Position numbers and translations under genes: made by a program. Below are positions 25,745 through 33,986 of a DNA stretch of 64,000 nucleotides, in pieces (the first letter of the stretch is position 1; each line of letters opens with the position of its first letter). The stretch is from SABY01 sp964523795. Its GTDB lineage: Bacteria; Bacteroidota; Bacteroidia; Bacteroidales; 4484-276. Under the pieces are notes generated by a model, which saw only the letters and a program-made list of their open reading frames with translations, did no database searches and was not told where the DNA came from. The DNA lies in NCBI GenBank assembly GCA_964523795.1, contig CAZGAO010000015.1, positions 1-64,000 of the forward strand, in the 5' to 3' direction.

Positions 25745-27103
25745 TCAGGGTTCCTGATACATCCGTACATAATCCACTTGCAGGGTTTGTGGGAAGATGG
25801 TATTGTCGATGCCTTGTGCACCACCCCAGTTTCCTCCAACGGCTACATTCATGATGAAAAATGCCGGCTTGTTAAAGGGCCAGTTTTCATCCGTTTTTAC
25901 CGGTGGAGCATAAGTATGAATCACATTATCAGGAGTGTCAACATAAAACACCAGACGTTTCTCCGTCCATATCAGGCCATACACATGAAATTCTTCTTCG
26001 CAGCTTTCCACAATTATGCTGCTGCCGTTTCCGTTTCCACCAAATCCTGCGGGAGTATGCACCGTCGAATGTACCACATTGGGATCGTAGCCCACATATT
26101 CCATGATATCCATTTCGCCACAGGCTGGCCACCCTGCAGTGTTGAAATTGCTGCCCAGCATCCACAATGCAGGCCAGATACCTGTTCCGGAGGGAAGCTT
26201 GGCGCGGATTTGTGCATGACCATATTGGAATTCATGTTTTCCATTTGTTACAATTCTGCTCGAGGTGTAGGAACCAGGTACTGTGTTTTCGTTTACTTTT
26301 CGGGCAGTGATTACCAGCACACCATCCACAATCTCCGCGTTGTCGCCATTGGTATAATTTTGCAACTCGTTGTTGCCCCAGCCGCTGGCACCGGTTTCAA
26401 AGGTCCAGTTGTCCTGGTTCACCTCTGCCCCGTCAAATTCGTCAGACCAGGCAAGGGTAAGGTTTTGGATATAGTCAGGATCATCCTGTGCAATGCTTAC
26501 GGATTTTTTAAGCGAAAAACTGTTATTGTCCCGGTTTACGAGAAGCTCGATTTCGTGATTTCCGGAGTAGGGAAAATAAGCATCATATTCGGTTTGATCT
26601 GCGACTTCCTTGTTGCGATAAATCCACATAAACGAATCCCACATCCCTTGTGAAGTATTGGTAAGGCGCACTTTATTGGGATTGTCGGGCAGTACTTCGG
26701 CGGTAAACGACAAAGCAAGGTCAGTGTTAGTAATGTTGATTGTTTTGCTAATGTTTTTCGTTTCGCCGGTAAAATTGAGCAGCTTTAGCGATACCTGATA
26801 TTCCCCTGCTACCGGATAGTAAATCACGTAGCTTTTGCTCCTGTCGGTGGATGTATCTGCTTGCTGGTTGCCAAAATCCCAAACCAGCGAATAGTATTCA
26901 CCGGTGGAGGTATTGGTAAATTGCACATGATTATCATCGGCTAACTCAAAGCTAAAATCGGGCGCAAATGCCGGACTGTCATTGTCCTTATCGCAACCCG
27001 AAAATGCCGGCAGCAAAAAGATGCTCATCAGCAGGATTATCAGCGAAAGATTATTTGCGGTGGATCCGGGTCTGACGAAGCCTGGTAGTTTAAAATATTT
27101 CAT
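25745..27103 (-). CDS. GH16 endo-glucanase lipoprotein with two PKD-like domains
   Basis: This is a probable endo-beta-1,3(4)-glucanase (laminarinase type). From the ATG at 27103 (preferred over a TTG 21 bases upstream) it has 452 residues. A lipobox FSGC follows the hydrophobic signal, and two PKD-like beta-sandwich domains (about 43-125 and 128-207) come next. The GH16 domain (about 215-452) begins LAWSDEFDGAEVNQDNWTFETG and has the catalytic motif EMDIME (Glu330, Asp332, Glu335), with the extra Met between Asp and the second Glu as in laminarinases and lichenases. The ending VDYVRMYQEP is typical of GH16. It is probably on the outer membrane facing out and supplies oligosaccharides to the neighbouring porter. 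Confidence 0.93.
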   Translation of the reverse strand: MKYFKLPGFVRPGSTANNLSLIILLMSIFLLPAFSGCDKDNDSPAFAPDFSFELADDNHVQFTNTSTGEYYSLVWDFGNQQADTSTDRSKSYVIYYPVAGEYQVSLKLLNFTGETKNISKTINITNTDLALSFTAEVLPDNPNKVRLTNTSQGMWDSFMWIYRNKEVADQTEYDAYFPYSGNHEIELLVNRDNNSFSLKKSVSIAQDDPDYIQNLTLAWSDEFDGAEVNQDNWTFETGASGWGNNELQNYTNGDNAEIVDGVLVITARKVNENTVPGSYTSSRIVTNGKHEFQYGHAQIRAKLPSGTGIWPALWMLGSNFNTAGWPACGEMDIMEYVGYDPNVVHSTVHTPAGFGGNGNGSSIIVESCEEEFHVYGLIWTEKRLVFYVDTPDNVIHTYAPPVKTDENWPFNKPAFFIMNVAVGGNWGGAQGIDNTIFPQTLQVDYVRMYQEP

Positions 27104-27522
27104 AATGTGTAGTTTAGAGTTCAAATAATTTAAAAGTAATGCTAAATAGTGTTTGCTAAAAAACTCGAAACAATTTGTTATTTATCCCATTGCATAAGTG
27201 CTTAACATTAGCCAAAACCGGAAAGGTGAAAAGTAAAATCAGAATTAAAAAAATGTGGCTTGGTTTAGGCTTCATTTTATGATAAATTAACAAAGGTGTA
27301 AAGATATACAAATGATGCTGGTTCCTGATTTTTCTTCTTGTGAAAAGAAAGGATTGATTAAGCCGGAGTGGTGATAAGTATTAATTTTAAAAAGGAAATT
27401 CTTGTTTGGTTTATTTTAAAATTGGAACAGAAATTAAACCCCTAAAAAATTTTAGCCACGAAAGAAATTAAAAAATCTCTGTTTCGTGGCTTGGTTAAAC
27501 ATTAGGCGACAGGCAGTGGGTA
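27104..27522. other. AT-rich spacer with one terminator
   Basis: There is no gene in this 419-bp stretch, which lies between two minus-strand genes. It should contain the GH16 gene promoter in its left part, although no clear box is visible. A terminator hairpin for the DUF2007 gene lies near its right end. A TAGTGTTTGC string at 27145-27155 resembles the dispersed TAGTGTCTGT motif. Confidence 0.5.
27455..27490 (-). terminator. Probable intrinsic terminator of the DUF2007 gene
   Basis: Nine-base arms GCCACGAAA (27455-27463) and TTTCGTGGC (27482-27490) form a hairpin about 30 bases past the stop codon of the minus-strand gene. On that strand they are followed by TAAAATTTTTTA, a fair T-rich tail. 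Confidence 0.5.
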
Positions 27523-27780
27523 TCACTGATAGTCGTCGCTCGAACTTTCCTCGTAATAACGATCGACCACGATTTTGGCATCTTCCACAGCTTCCTCGAG
27601 CACGTAAACATTTACGCCGCCAGGCCTGTCGGGTGCATGATCCATCAGCGCATCAGTACCCCAAATCTCATCTCCAAGAAAAGCCTCGATCTCGTTGTCC
27701 ATCAGCATGTCTTTGATTTGATCGGCCTGCCAGGCAGTGCCCGAAAAAATCTGCTTCGGCTTTTGTCCATTTAAATCCAT
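27523..27780 (-). CDS. DUF2007 family protein
   Basis: This 85-residue protein has the DUF2007 (putative signal-transducing protein) pattern: QIFSGTAWQADQIKDMLMDNEIEAFLGDEIWG at the start, then NVYVLEEAVEDAKIVVDRYYEE near the end. The fold is a small ferredoxin-like module of the GlnB-related kind. Its biochemical role is unknown; some members are fused to or lie beside membrane or regulatory proteins. It is monocistronic here, with its own terminator. Confidence 0.8.
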   Translation of the reverse strand: MDLNGQKPKQIFSGTAWQADQIKDMLMDNEIEAFLGDEIWGTDALMDHAPDRPGGVNVYVLEEAVEDAKIVVDRYYEESSSDDYQ

Positions 27781-27960
27781 AGTGCAGATATGTTGGTTTG
27801 CTAATTTTTTAATTTTATAAAGGTAATACTATTTGTAAACATGGCCTTGCTTTGTCCCATACTTATCAACAAGTTTTGAACAAGCAAATTATATTGAATG
27901 ATTTAAAAATTTGAACGAATTGGTTTTAATTGTATTTACTGTTGTGAAAATTAAATTAAT

Positions 27961-27994
27961 TTTGAACCCGCGAATAAAGAACTTGTTATGTTCT
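27961..27994 (+). promoter_or_regulatory. Possible promoter of the cytochrome oxidase cluster
   Basis: A TTTG at 27961-27964 and an imperfect -7 box TATGTTCT at 27987-27994 are 22 bases apart, close to the Bacteroidota spacing. They lie about 40 bases before the ATG of the cytochrome c gene. The -7 box has mismatches, so this is tentative. Confidence 0.3.
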
Positions 27995-28031
27995 AATAAT
28001 TTTTTTTAACTCACTTAATAATATCGACAAA

Positions 28032-28496
28032 ATGAAAAAAGGAATTGTACTATCAATTGGAATTTTATTCTTCGCTACGCTTTTAATGAGCATTGCACCA
28101 AGTATCACTGCTTCGGCTCCTGCTACTAATGATCAAATCACGCTTCAGGAGCAAGTTGATTTGAACGACCCAATGATTAAGGGTAAGGCTATCTACGAAG
28201 GAGCCGGCCTGTGTTCAGTTTGTCATCAGGTGAATGGCCAGGGTTTAACGCCAGCATTTCCTCCGCTGGCCGAGGCCGATTATCTTTTGGCTGATAAAAA
28301 TCGAGCCATCCATCAAACTATGTATGGATCCAAAGAGCCGATTGTGGTAAACGGAGTTACTTACCCGGGTGGTGTTATGACCCCTGCCAATCTTACCGAT
28401 GAAGAAGTGATGCTCGTGGTAAATTATATTCTGAACAGTTGGGGCAACGATGGTGGCACAGTTACCATAGAAGAGGTGGCTGCTCAAAGAAAATAA
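28032..28496 (+). CDS. Exported class I cytochrome c
   Basis: This 154-residue monoheme cytochrome c has an N-terminal signal peptide or anchor (about 1-30) and one heme motif CSVCH (Cys61, Cys64, His65). The surrounding sequence GKAIYEGAGLCSVCHQVNGQGLTPAFPPLAEADYL is typical of oxidase-associated c-type cytochromes. A GVMTPANLTDEEV segment supplies the likely axial Met. It opens the cytochrome oxidase cluster, 55 bases before the SCO gene, so it may be the electron donor to the caa3 oxidase or an assembly-linked cytochrome. Location is periplasmic. Confidence 0.9.
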   Translation: MKKGIVLSIGILFFATLLMSIAPSITASAPATNDQITLQEQVDLNDPMIKGKAIYEGAGLCSVCHQVNGQGLTPAFPPLAEADYLLADKNRAIHQTMYGSKEPIVVNGVTYPGGVMTPANLTDEEVMLVVNYILNSWGNDGGTVTIEEVAAQRK

Positions 28497-28551
28497 ATCT
28501 TTACATTTGCCTCGCATTGCAACAAATCTTCAGATGAATTAAATACGAGAC

Positions 28552-29343
28552 ATGAAACATTTTTTTACGATTGCACTCCTGTTTTCCTCTCTTTTCCTAA
28601 TATCGCAGGTTACAGTTACCGATGCTGATTCGTTGACAGAACTTTTGGGAATTTACGAAAAACTGGATGAGTATGTGCCCGACGATCTTACCTTTACTAC
28701 TGAAGACGGGCAGGTGGTTAATTTTAAATCTCTCATCGATAAGCCCACGGTGTTAACCATGGTTTATTTTACCTGCCCGGGTATTTGCAGCCCGCTGCTC
28801 GATGGCATTGCCGAGGTTATTGGCAGAACGGATATGGAGCTGGGCAAGGATTACCAGGTACTCACGGTAAGTTTTAACGAAAAAGAAACTTACCAACTGG
28901 CAAAATCCAAGAAGGCGAACTACGTAAAACAGGTAAAAAAGGACATCGACGAAAGCCAGTGGCTGTGGATGGTTGGCGATAGCACCAATATTGCGCGACT
29001 TACACAAAGTATAGGCTATCGTTTTAAGCGTGATGGCGACGACTTTATCCACGCTGCCGCCATCATGGTTCTCAGCCCCGAGGGAAAAGTTACCCGCTAT
29101 CTTTACGGAACCTATTTTTTGCCCTTCGACCTGAAGATGGCACTGGTAGAGGCCCGGCAGGGTAAATCGGGACCTACCATCAACAAAATCCTGAACTATT
29201 GTTTCAGTTACGATCCCGAAGGGAAGAAATACGTTTTTAATATCACCAAGGTATCCGGTACCTTGATTATTGTTCTTGCACTGTCCTTTTTAGCTTATCT
29301 GATTTTTAGCAAAAAGAAACGCCCGCAAACCAAAAACACCTAA
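28552..29343 (+). CDS. SCO1/SenC copper chaperone
   Basis: This 263-residue thioredoxin-like copper chaperone delivers Cu to the CuA site of cytochrome oxidase subunit II. It has an N-terminal signal (about 1-20), the Cu ligands in VYFTCPGICSPL (Cys75 and Cys79) and His167 in DDFIHAAAIMVLSPEG. A C-terminal transmembrane helix (about 235-255) followed by a basic tail is an uncommon addition that would anchor it in the inner membrane by its C-terminus. The next gene, subunit I, starts 20 bases later, and the gene order supports a role in assembling this oxidase. Confidence 0.93.
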   Translation: MKHFFTIALLFSSLFLISQVTVTDADSLTELLGIYEKLDEYVPDDLTFTTEDGQVVNFKSLIDKPTVLTMVYFTCPGICSPLLDGIAEVIGRTDMELGKDYQVLTVSFNEKETYQLAKSKKANYVKQVKKDIDESQWLWMVGDSTNIARLTQSIGYRFKRDGDDFIHAAAIMVLSPEGKVTRYLYGTYFLPFDLKMALVEARQGKSGPTINKILNYCFSYDPEGKKYVFNITKVSGTLIIVLALSFLAYLIFSKKKRPQTKNT

Positions 29344-29363
29344 ACCAAACATTTTTTAATCTT

Positions 29364-31001
29364 ATGACGGCAATACCTCAAGCAAGCACGTACGTGAATT
29401 TTTTCCAGGTTAAGCGCGGTTTTCTGTCGTGGCTGGTAACCGAGGATCACAAGCGCATAGCACTGTTGTATTTTTATACGATATGTGCATTTTTTGTTGT
29501 AGCATTTGGTCTCGGACTGGTCATGCGTTTGGAGCTGATTGCTCCTGGAGCTACCCTGCTCGACCCGCAGACCTATAACGAAGTGTTTACGCTTCACGGC
29601 GTAATCATGATTTTTTTGTTTATCATCCCGGGCATCCCGGCCATTTTTGGCAACTTTTCGCTGCCCATGCTCATCGGTGCCCCCGATGTAGCCTTTCCCA
29701 AGTTGAACCTTATTTCCTGGTATCTCTATGTTTTGGGTGGGCTGATGGCTTTATCCACCTTGCTTTACGGCGAAGGCCCTGCCGATACGGGTTGGACGTT
29801 TTACGCGCCTTACAGCATCAAAACCGGCACTAACGTTACGATGGCTGTGATGGCGGCTTTTGTCCTGGGATTTTCGTCGATACTTACCGGACTTAACTTT
29901 ATTGTTACCATGCATCGGATGCGTGCCCCGGGGATGACCTGGTTTAAGATGCCACTATTTCCATGGGCCTTGTACGCCACCGCCTGGATTCAGGTTTTGG
30001 CTACCCCGATTGTAGGTATTACTTTATTAATGATTGTTGCCGAACGCACGCTGGGCATAGGCTTGTTCGATCCGGCACTGGGCGGCGACCCGGTTTTGTA
30101 TCAGCACCTCTTCTGGATTTATTCGCACCCGGCGGTATATATTATGGTGCTGCCTGCCATGGGCATCGTTTCGGAAACCATTCCTGTGTTTGTTAAAAAA
30201 TCCATCTTTGGCTACAAAGTCATTGTTTACTCCAGTTTGGCCATCGCTTTTATCGGATATTTCGTGTGGGGACATCACATGTTTACCTCCGGGATGAGCG
30301 GCCCTGCGCGGATTATTTTTTCGATACTCACATTTTTGGTATCCATACCCAGTGCTATAAAAGTGTTCAACTGGGTGGCAACGCTTTACAAGGGTTCCAT
30401 CGACATACGAACGCCGCTGCTTTATGCTCTTGCCTTTATCTTTTTGTTTACCATCGGCGGATTGACCGGCCTGGTGGTGGGAGCTTTGGCCACCGATATT
30501 CACGTACACGATACTTACTTTGTGGTGGGGCACTTTCATTATGTAATGTTTGGAGGAACGGGCTTTGCCTTTTTTGGAGCCATTCACTTTTATTATCCCA
30601 AGATATGGGGCAGGATGTACAACGAGACGCGCGCGAATATTGCTTTTGCGATTCTTTTTGTCGGCTTCAATTTGTTGTACTTCCCCATGCTTGTACTTGG
30701 AATGATGGGAATGCCACGCCGCTACTACGATTATTTGCCCGAGTTCACCCTTCCCAACCAGATTTCTACGGTGGGTTCGTGGGTGCTTGCCATAGGTTTG
30801 ATATTGATGATTGTTAATCTTATTGGTGGGCGCAAGGGCAAAAAAGTCGGGAACAATCCCTGGGGTTCGGTAACGCTGGATTGGACGCATACCCAGTCGC
30901 CTCCAACGCTTTACAATTTCGACCACACGCCCGAAGTAAAACGTGGCCCCTACGATTACCGGGATTATGAAAATTATATTGCTGAGAATAAACAAAATTA
31001 A
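29364..31001 (+). CDS. ctaD: Cytochrome c oxidase subunit I, A2-type
   Basis: This is the catalytic subunit of an aa3-family heme-copper oxidase (545 residues, 12 or more helices). Ligands are readable: His79 (heme a) in TLHGVIMIF, His256 and the cross-linked Tyr259 in WIYSHPAVYIMVLP, the His304-His305 pair (CuB) in VWGHHMFTSGM, and His390/His392 (heme a3/heme a) in YFVVGHFHYVMFGG. The D-channel glutamate of mitochondrial-type enzymes is replaced by the YSHPAVY arrangement, which marks the A2 subfamily known from Rhodothermus and Thermus caa3 oxidases. It is followed directly by subunit III, whose start lies 4 bases past this stop. Confidence 0.96.
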   Translation: MTAIPQASTYVNFFQVKRGFLSWLVTEDHKRIALLYFYTICAFFVVAFGLGLVMRLELIAPGATLLDPQTYNEVFTLHGVIMIFLFIIPGIPAIFGNFSLPMLIGAPDVAFPKLNLISWYLYVLGGLMALSTLLYGEGPADTGWTFYAPYSIKTGTNVTMAVMAAFVLGFSSILTGLNFIVTMHRMRAPGMTWFKMPLFPWALYATAWIQVLATPIVGITLLMIVAERTLGIGLFDPALGGDPVLYQHLFWIYSHPAVYIMVLPAMGIVSETIPVFVKKSIFGYKVIVYSSLAIAFIGYFVWGHHMFTSGMSGPARIIFSILTFLVSIPSAIKVFNWVATLYKGSIDIRTPLLYALAFIFLFTIGGLTGLVVGALATDIHVHDTYFVVGHFHYVMFGGTGFAFFGAIHFYYPKIWGRMYNETRANIAFAILFVGFNLLYFPMLVLGMMGMPRRYYDYLPEFTLPNQISTVGSWVLAIGLILMIVNLIGGRKGKKVGNNPWGSVTLDWTHTQSPPTLYNFDHTPEVKRGPYDYRDYENYIAENKQN

Positions 31002-31005
31002 TGTT

Positions 31006-31629
31006 ATGAGTTCAAGCGCAATTACTAACCACCCTCCAATCCACTTCGATGCCGAAGGCAAAAAGCTGGGGATGTGGTTATTTTTATTTACCGAGGTCTT
31101 GCTTTTTGGTGGTTTATTCATTGTTTATGCAACCTATCGTTTTATGAACCACGATGCCTTTCACCAAGGCTCGGCCGAGCTCGACCTGGTGGTAGGTGCC
31201 GTAAATACCGCTTTCCTGCTGGCAAGTAGTTTAACGGTGGCCCTTTCGATAACGGCTTTGCAAAAAGGCGATTCCCGTCGCTCGGTCAACCTGATTATGA
31301 TTACCATAGCTTTTGCCGGAGCTTTTCTTATGAATAAATTCTACGAATATAGCCTGAAGTATGAGCACGGACTTTTCCCCGGTATGGATCATTACAACGA
31401 ATTGAGCGCAGGCGAAGCCCAGTTTTTTAACCTTTATTTTTTGATGACCGGCCTTCATGCCATCCACATTATTGTTGGAGCTATCATCCTGCTCATCGTG
31501 GCTTATTATATCAAAAAAGGAACAATAAACAAAGACCGATATGTTTATCTCGAAAATGGCGGCCTTTACTGGCATCTCGTGGACGTGATCTGGATCTATC
31601 TATTTCCGCTGTTTTATTTAATCATTTAA
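31006..31629 (+). CDS. ctaE: Cytochrome c oxidase subunit III
   Basis: This 207-residue integral membrane subunit has five hydrophobic helices and typical motifs: KLGMWLFLFTEVLLFGGLFIVYATYR, FFNLYFLMTGLHAIHIIVGAIIL with the conserved Glu/His pattern, and GGLYWHLVDVIWIYLFPLFYLI at the C-terminus. The start is taken at ATG 31006, giving MSSSAITNHPP. Longer in-frame starts would overlap subunit I by about 60 bases and add no family-like sequence. It is the short five-helix form usual in caa3 oxidases. Confidence 0.95.
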   Translation: MSSSAITNHPPIHFDAEGKKLGMWLFLFTEVLLFGGLFIVYATYRFMNHDAFHQGSAELDLVVGAVNTAFLLASSLTVALSITALQKGDSRRSVNLIMITIAFAGAFLMNKFYEYSLKYEHGLFPGMDHYNELSAGEAQFFNLYFLMTGLHAIHIIVGAIILLIVAYYIKKGTINKDRYVYLENGGLYWHLVDVIWIYLFPLFYLII

Positions 31630-31643
31630 AAAAATATCCTAAT

Positions 31644-31931
31644 ATGGCTGACAATCATAAGAATCATATTGTTGATTATAAATTTAACATCCTGGTGTTT
31701 ATCGATCTATTGATACTCACACTCATCACCATCGAAATAGCCCAGTTCGACTTTCAGGAACTTACCGTGGTGGTGGCTTTGGTGATAGCAAGTATCAAGA
31801 CCTACCTCGTGGGAACCTATTTTATGCACCTTAAATTTGAGAATAAATTTTTGCGGACTGTTGTTTTGGGTGTGGGCTTGCTTTTTATAGCAGTGCTGAT
31901 AGTTTTATTTAGCGATTACCTGTTTATTTAA
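31644..31931 (+). CDS. ctaF: Cytochrome c oxidase subunit IV (caa3 type)
   Basis: This 95-residue protein has three hydrophobic segments and the family-like VDYKFNILVFIDLLILTLITI and IASIKTYLVGTYFMHLKFENKFLRTVVLGVGLLF. It belongs to the small prokaryotic oxidase subunit IV family that stabilises the core complex. It lies between subunits III and II, 14 bases after III. Confidence 0.88.
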   Translation: MADNHKNHIVDYKFNILVFIDLLILTLITIEIAQFDFQELTVVVALVIASIKTYLVGTYFMHLKFENKFLRTVVLGVGLLFIAVLIVLFSDYLFI

Positions 31932-31948
31932 TATTGGAGGAAAAGAAA

Positions 31949-32869
31949 ATGACTGGTGCTTCAAATTTTGTAGAAGGCGTTGATCTGGCGTTTTATGTGA
32001 TTTTCGGGATTTCTTTGTTCTTCCTGATTTTGATTACGGTAGTGATGATCTATTTTGTTATCCGCTATCGTAAATCAAAACATCCGGTAGCCGACACTTC
32101 CATCACCGGCAGTGTTAAACTTGAATTAATCTGGACCATCATCCCAACCATCCTGGTTTTGGTGATGTTTTATTACGGCTGGGCAGGCTTTGCGCCCATG
32201 CGTGACGTACCCGATGATGCCATCGAGGTAAAAGCCATCGCCCGCATGTGGAGCTGGACCTTTGAGTACGACAATGGCAAGAAAAGTGATAAGCTCATCG
32301 TACCCAAGGGCAGGCCGGTATTGCTCAAATTGATTTCGGTGGATGTTAATCATGCCTTGTATGTTCCGGCTTTTCGTATCAAAGAAGATGTAATCCCCGG
32401 AAGGGATAATTATATGTGGTTTACGGCCAACGAATTTGGTTCGTACGACTTGATGTGTGCCGAATATTGTGGTCTGCGCCATGCTTACATGCTCACTACC
32501 GTGGAGGTGGTTGATGATGGCGAGTGGGAGGAGTGGATGAAAACACCCAGCGGCGAAAGCGAACTCGACAAGGTAGCCGAGGGTTTTAATGTGATAAAGA
32601 TGAATGGCTGTGTGGCTTGCCATAGTTCGGATGGCACCAAGCTGGTTGCTAATAGTTTTAAGGGTATCTGGAGTATGAAACGTCAGGTGATGGTGGATGG
32701 CGAGGAGCAAACCGTAACGGTGGGTGCCGAATATATCCGCAGGTCGATTTATGAGCCCAACGCCGAAGTTGTCGTTGGTTACAACAAAGGCCTGATGCCC
32801 TCGTACAAGGATATGATTTCGGATAAAGAAGTAGAGCAAATCACCGAGTACATCAAGTCGCTGCAATAG
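31949..32869 (+). CDS. ctaC: Cytochrome c oxidase subunit II with fused cytochrome c
   Basis: This subunit II carries the CuA centre and a C-terminal heme c, which makes the enzyme a caa3 oxidase. It has 306 residues from ATG 31949, which follows a GGAGG at 31936-31940; a TTG five codons upstream is a worse start. Two N-terminal helices (about 15-40 and 60-80) anchor it. CuA ligands are His135, Cys170, Glu172, Cys174, His178 and Met181, within DVNHALYVPAF and MCAEYCGLRHAYM. The cytochrome domain has CVACH (Cys221-His225) and a KGLMPSYKDM segment with the likely Met ligand. No cleavable signal is evident. It is the last gene of the operon, whereas subunit II is usually first. Confidence 0.96.
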   Translation: MTGASNFVEGVDLAFYVIFGISLFFLILITVVMIYFVIRYRKSKHPVADTSITGSVKLELIWTIIPTILVLVMFYYGWAGFAPMRDVPDDAIEVKAIARMWSWTFEYDNGKKSDKLIVPKGRPVLLKLISVDVNHALYVPAFRIKEDVIPGRDNYMWFTANEFGSYDLMCAEYCGLRHAYMLTTVEVVDDGEWEEWMKTPSGESELDKVAEGFNVIKMNGCVACHSSDGTKLVANSFKGIWSMKRQVMVDGEEQTVTVGAEYIRRSIYEPNAEVVVGYNKGLMPSYKDMISDKEVEQITEYIKSLQ

Positions 32870-32981
32870 CTTTTTAAAGATAGTGTCCGTTTGTAAAGTT
32901 GCTAATTCTGCTGCTCGTAAAATTGTTTTCAGCTACTTTCGAAATTTGTTATATAAATTTTTTCTTAGTGTTTCTTAGTGA

Positions 32982-33040
32982 CTTGGTGTCTTGGTGGCCG
33001 TTCTCTTTGTTGTTAGCCACAAAGGCGCAAAGACACCAAG
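32982..33040. repeat. Dispersed CTTGGTGTCT / AGACACCAAG inverted repeat
   Basis: Ten-base perfect arms CTTGGTGTCT (32982-32991) and AGACACCAAG (33031-33040), with inner GGTGGC/GCCAC pairing, form a stem-loop. The sequence around it (GCCACAAAGGCGCAAAGACACC) is a common Bacteroidota intergenic phrase. It lies between ctaC and ctaB. Confidence 0.55.
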
Positions 33041-33119
33041 GTTCACAAAGTGTAATAATTGAGACAGAGAATTTATCTTAAATCAGCAAGCCTGTTGTTC
33101 CTCGTAAAGATCAGTATTT

Positions 33120-33986
33120 ATGCTAAAGCAAATAAAAAAGTCTTATCACCTTTTTGCCGAGCTGAGCAAGATCAAGATTCCCTTTGCGGTGTCCATCAGC
33201 TCGCTCACGGGCTATCTTGTTTATAGCGGAGCCTTCGACCGGGGTGCCTTTATCTCGACCCTGGGCGTTTTTTTGCTGGCCTCGGGCAGTGCCGCGCTCA
33301 ATCAATATCAAGAGCATCGCTTGGATGCAAAGATGTTGCGTACCCACGGTCGCCCAATTCCCAGCGGACGCTTTTCAGCTATAAACACCCTGCTTTTTGC
33401 TATTATTGTTTCGCTCGCCGGAGCTTCAATTTTGCTTTTTGGTAACAATGCCACGGCCTTTATTTTGGGATTGCTCACCTTGCTCTGGTACAACGGCATT
33501 TATACACCCATGAAACGCAAAACGGTTTTTGCGGTGTTTGCCGGTGCCCTGGTGGGAGCCTTTCCGCCCATGATTGGCTGGACAGCCGCCGGCGGCTATG
33601 TTTTCGATACCGCCATCGTTCTTATTGCCATGCTCCTGTTTATCTGGCAGGTGCCGCATTTTATCCTTTTACTGCTCAAGTATGGCCCCGAATACGAGCT
33701 GGCGGGCTTTTCAACGCTCACCACCTATTTTACCGAGGCGCAGTTGAAGCGGCTTATCTTTGTCTGGATTTTGGCTACCGCCTTTGCAGTAATGATAATT
33801 CCTGTGGCGGGGGTAATCAGTTCAAGCATTATCATAGCCCTTTTGCTGGCTTCCTCCTTGTGGATTGTTTACAGTTTTTATGTCCTGATGTGCCGGCAGC
33901 AGATTAATCTGCGGAGTGCCTTTATGCAAATCAATCTTTTTTTGATGCTGGTTCTTATTCTGTTTTCGGTGGATAGTTTGCTATAA
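33120..33986 (+). CDS. ctaB: Protoheme IX farnesyltransferase (heme O synthase)
   Basis: This UbiA-family prenyltransferase converts heme B to heme O, the first step toward the heme A used by the oxidase upstream. It has 288 residues with about nine helices. The prenyl-binding motif region is present as NQYQEHRLDAKMLRTHGRPIPSGR, with the Asp-rich site partly changed (NQYQEHRLD). LWYNGIYTPMKRKTVFAVFAGALVGAFPPMIGW is also typical. Heme A synthase (ctaA) is not in this window. The 3' end overlaps the convergent trmH gene by 32 bases. Confidence 0.93.
   Translation: MLKQIKKSYHLFAELSKIKIPFAVSISSLTGYLVYSGAFDRGAFISTLGVFLLASGSAALNQYQEHRLDAKMLRTHGRPIPSGRFSAINTLLFAIIVSLAGASILLFGNNATAFILGLLTLLWYNGIYTPMKRKTVFAVFAGALVGAFPPMIGWTAAGGYVFDTAIVLIAMLLFIWQVPHFILLLLKYGPEYELAGFSTLTTYFTEAQLKRLIFVWILATAFAVMIIPVAGVISSSIIIALLLASSLWIVYSFYVLMCRQQINLRSAFMQINLFLMLVLILFSVDSLL

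Noticed and set aside
25727..26653. Plus-strand frame opposite the GH16 gene
   Set aside because: It is antisense to GH16 and its composition is not protein-like.
30027..31121. Long minus-strand frame opposite oxidase subunit I
   Set aside because: It is a shadow of the ctaD gene, rich in His/Lys/Gln and lacking motifs.
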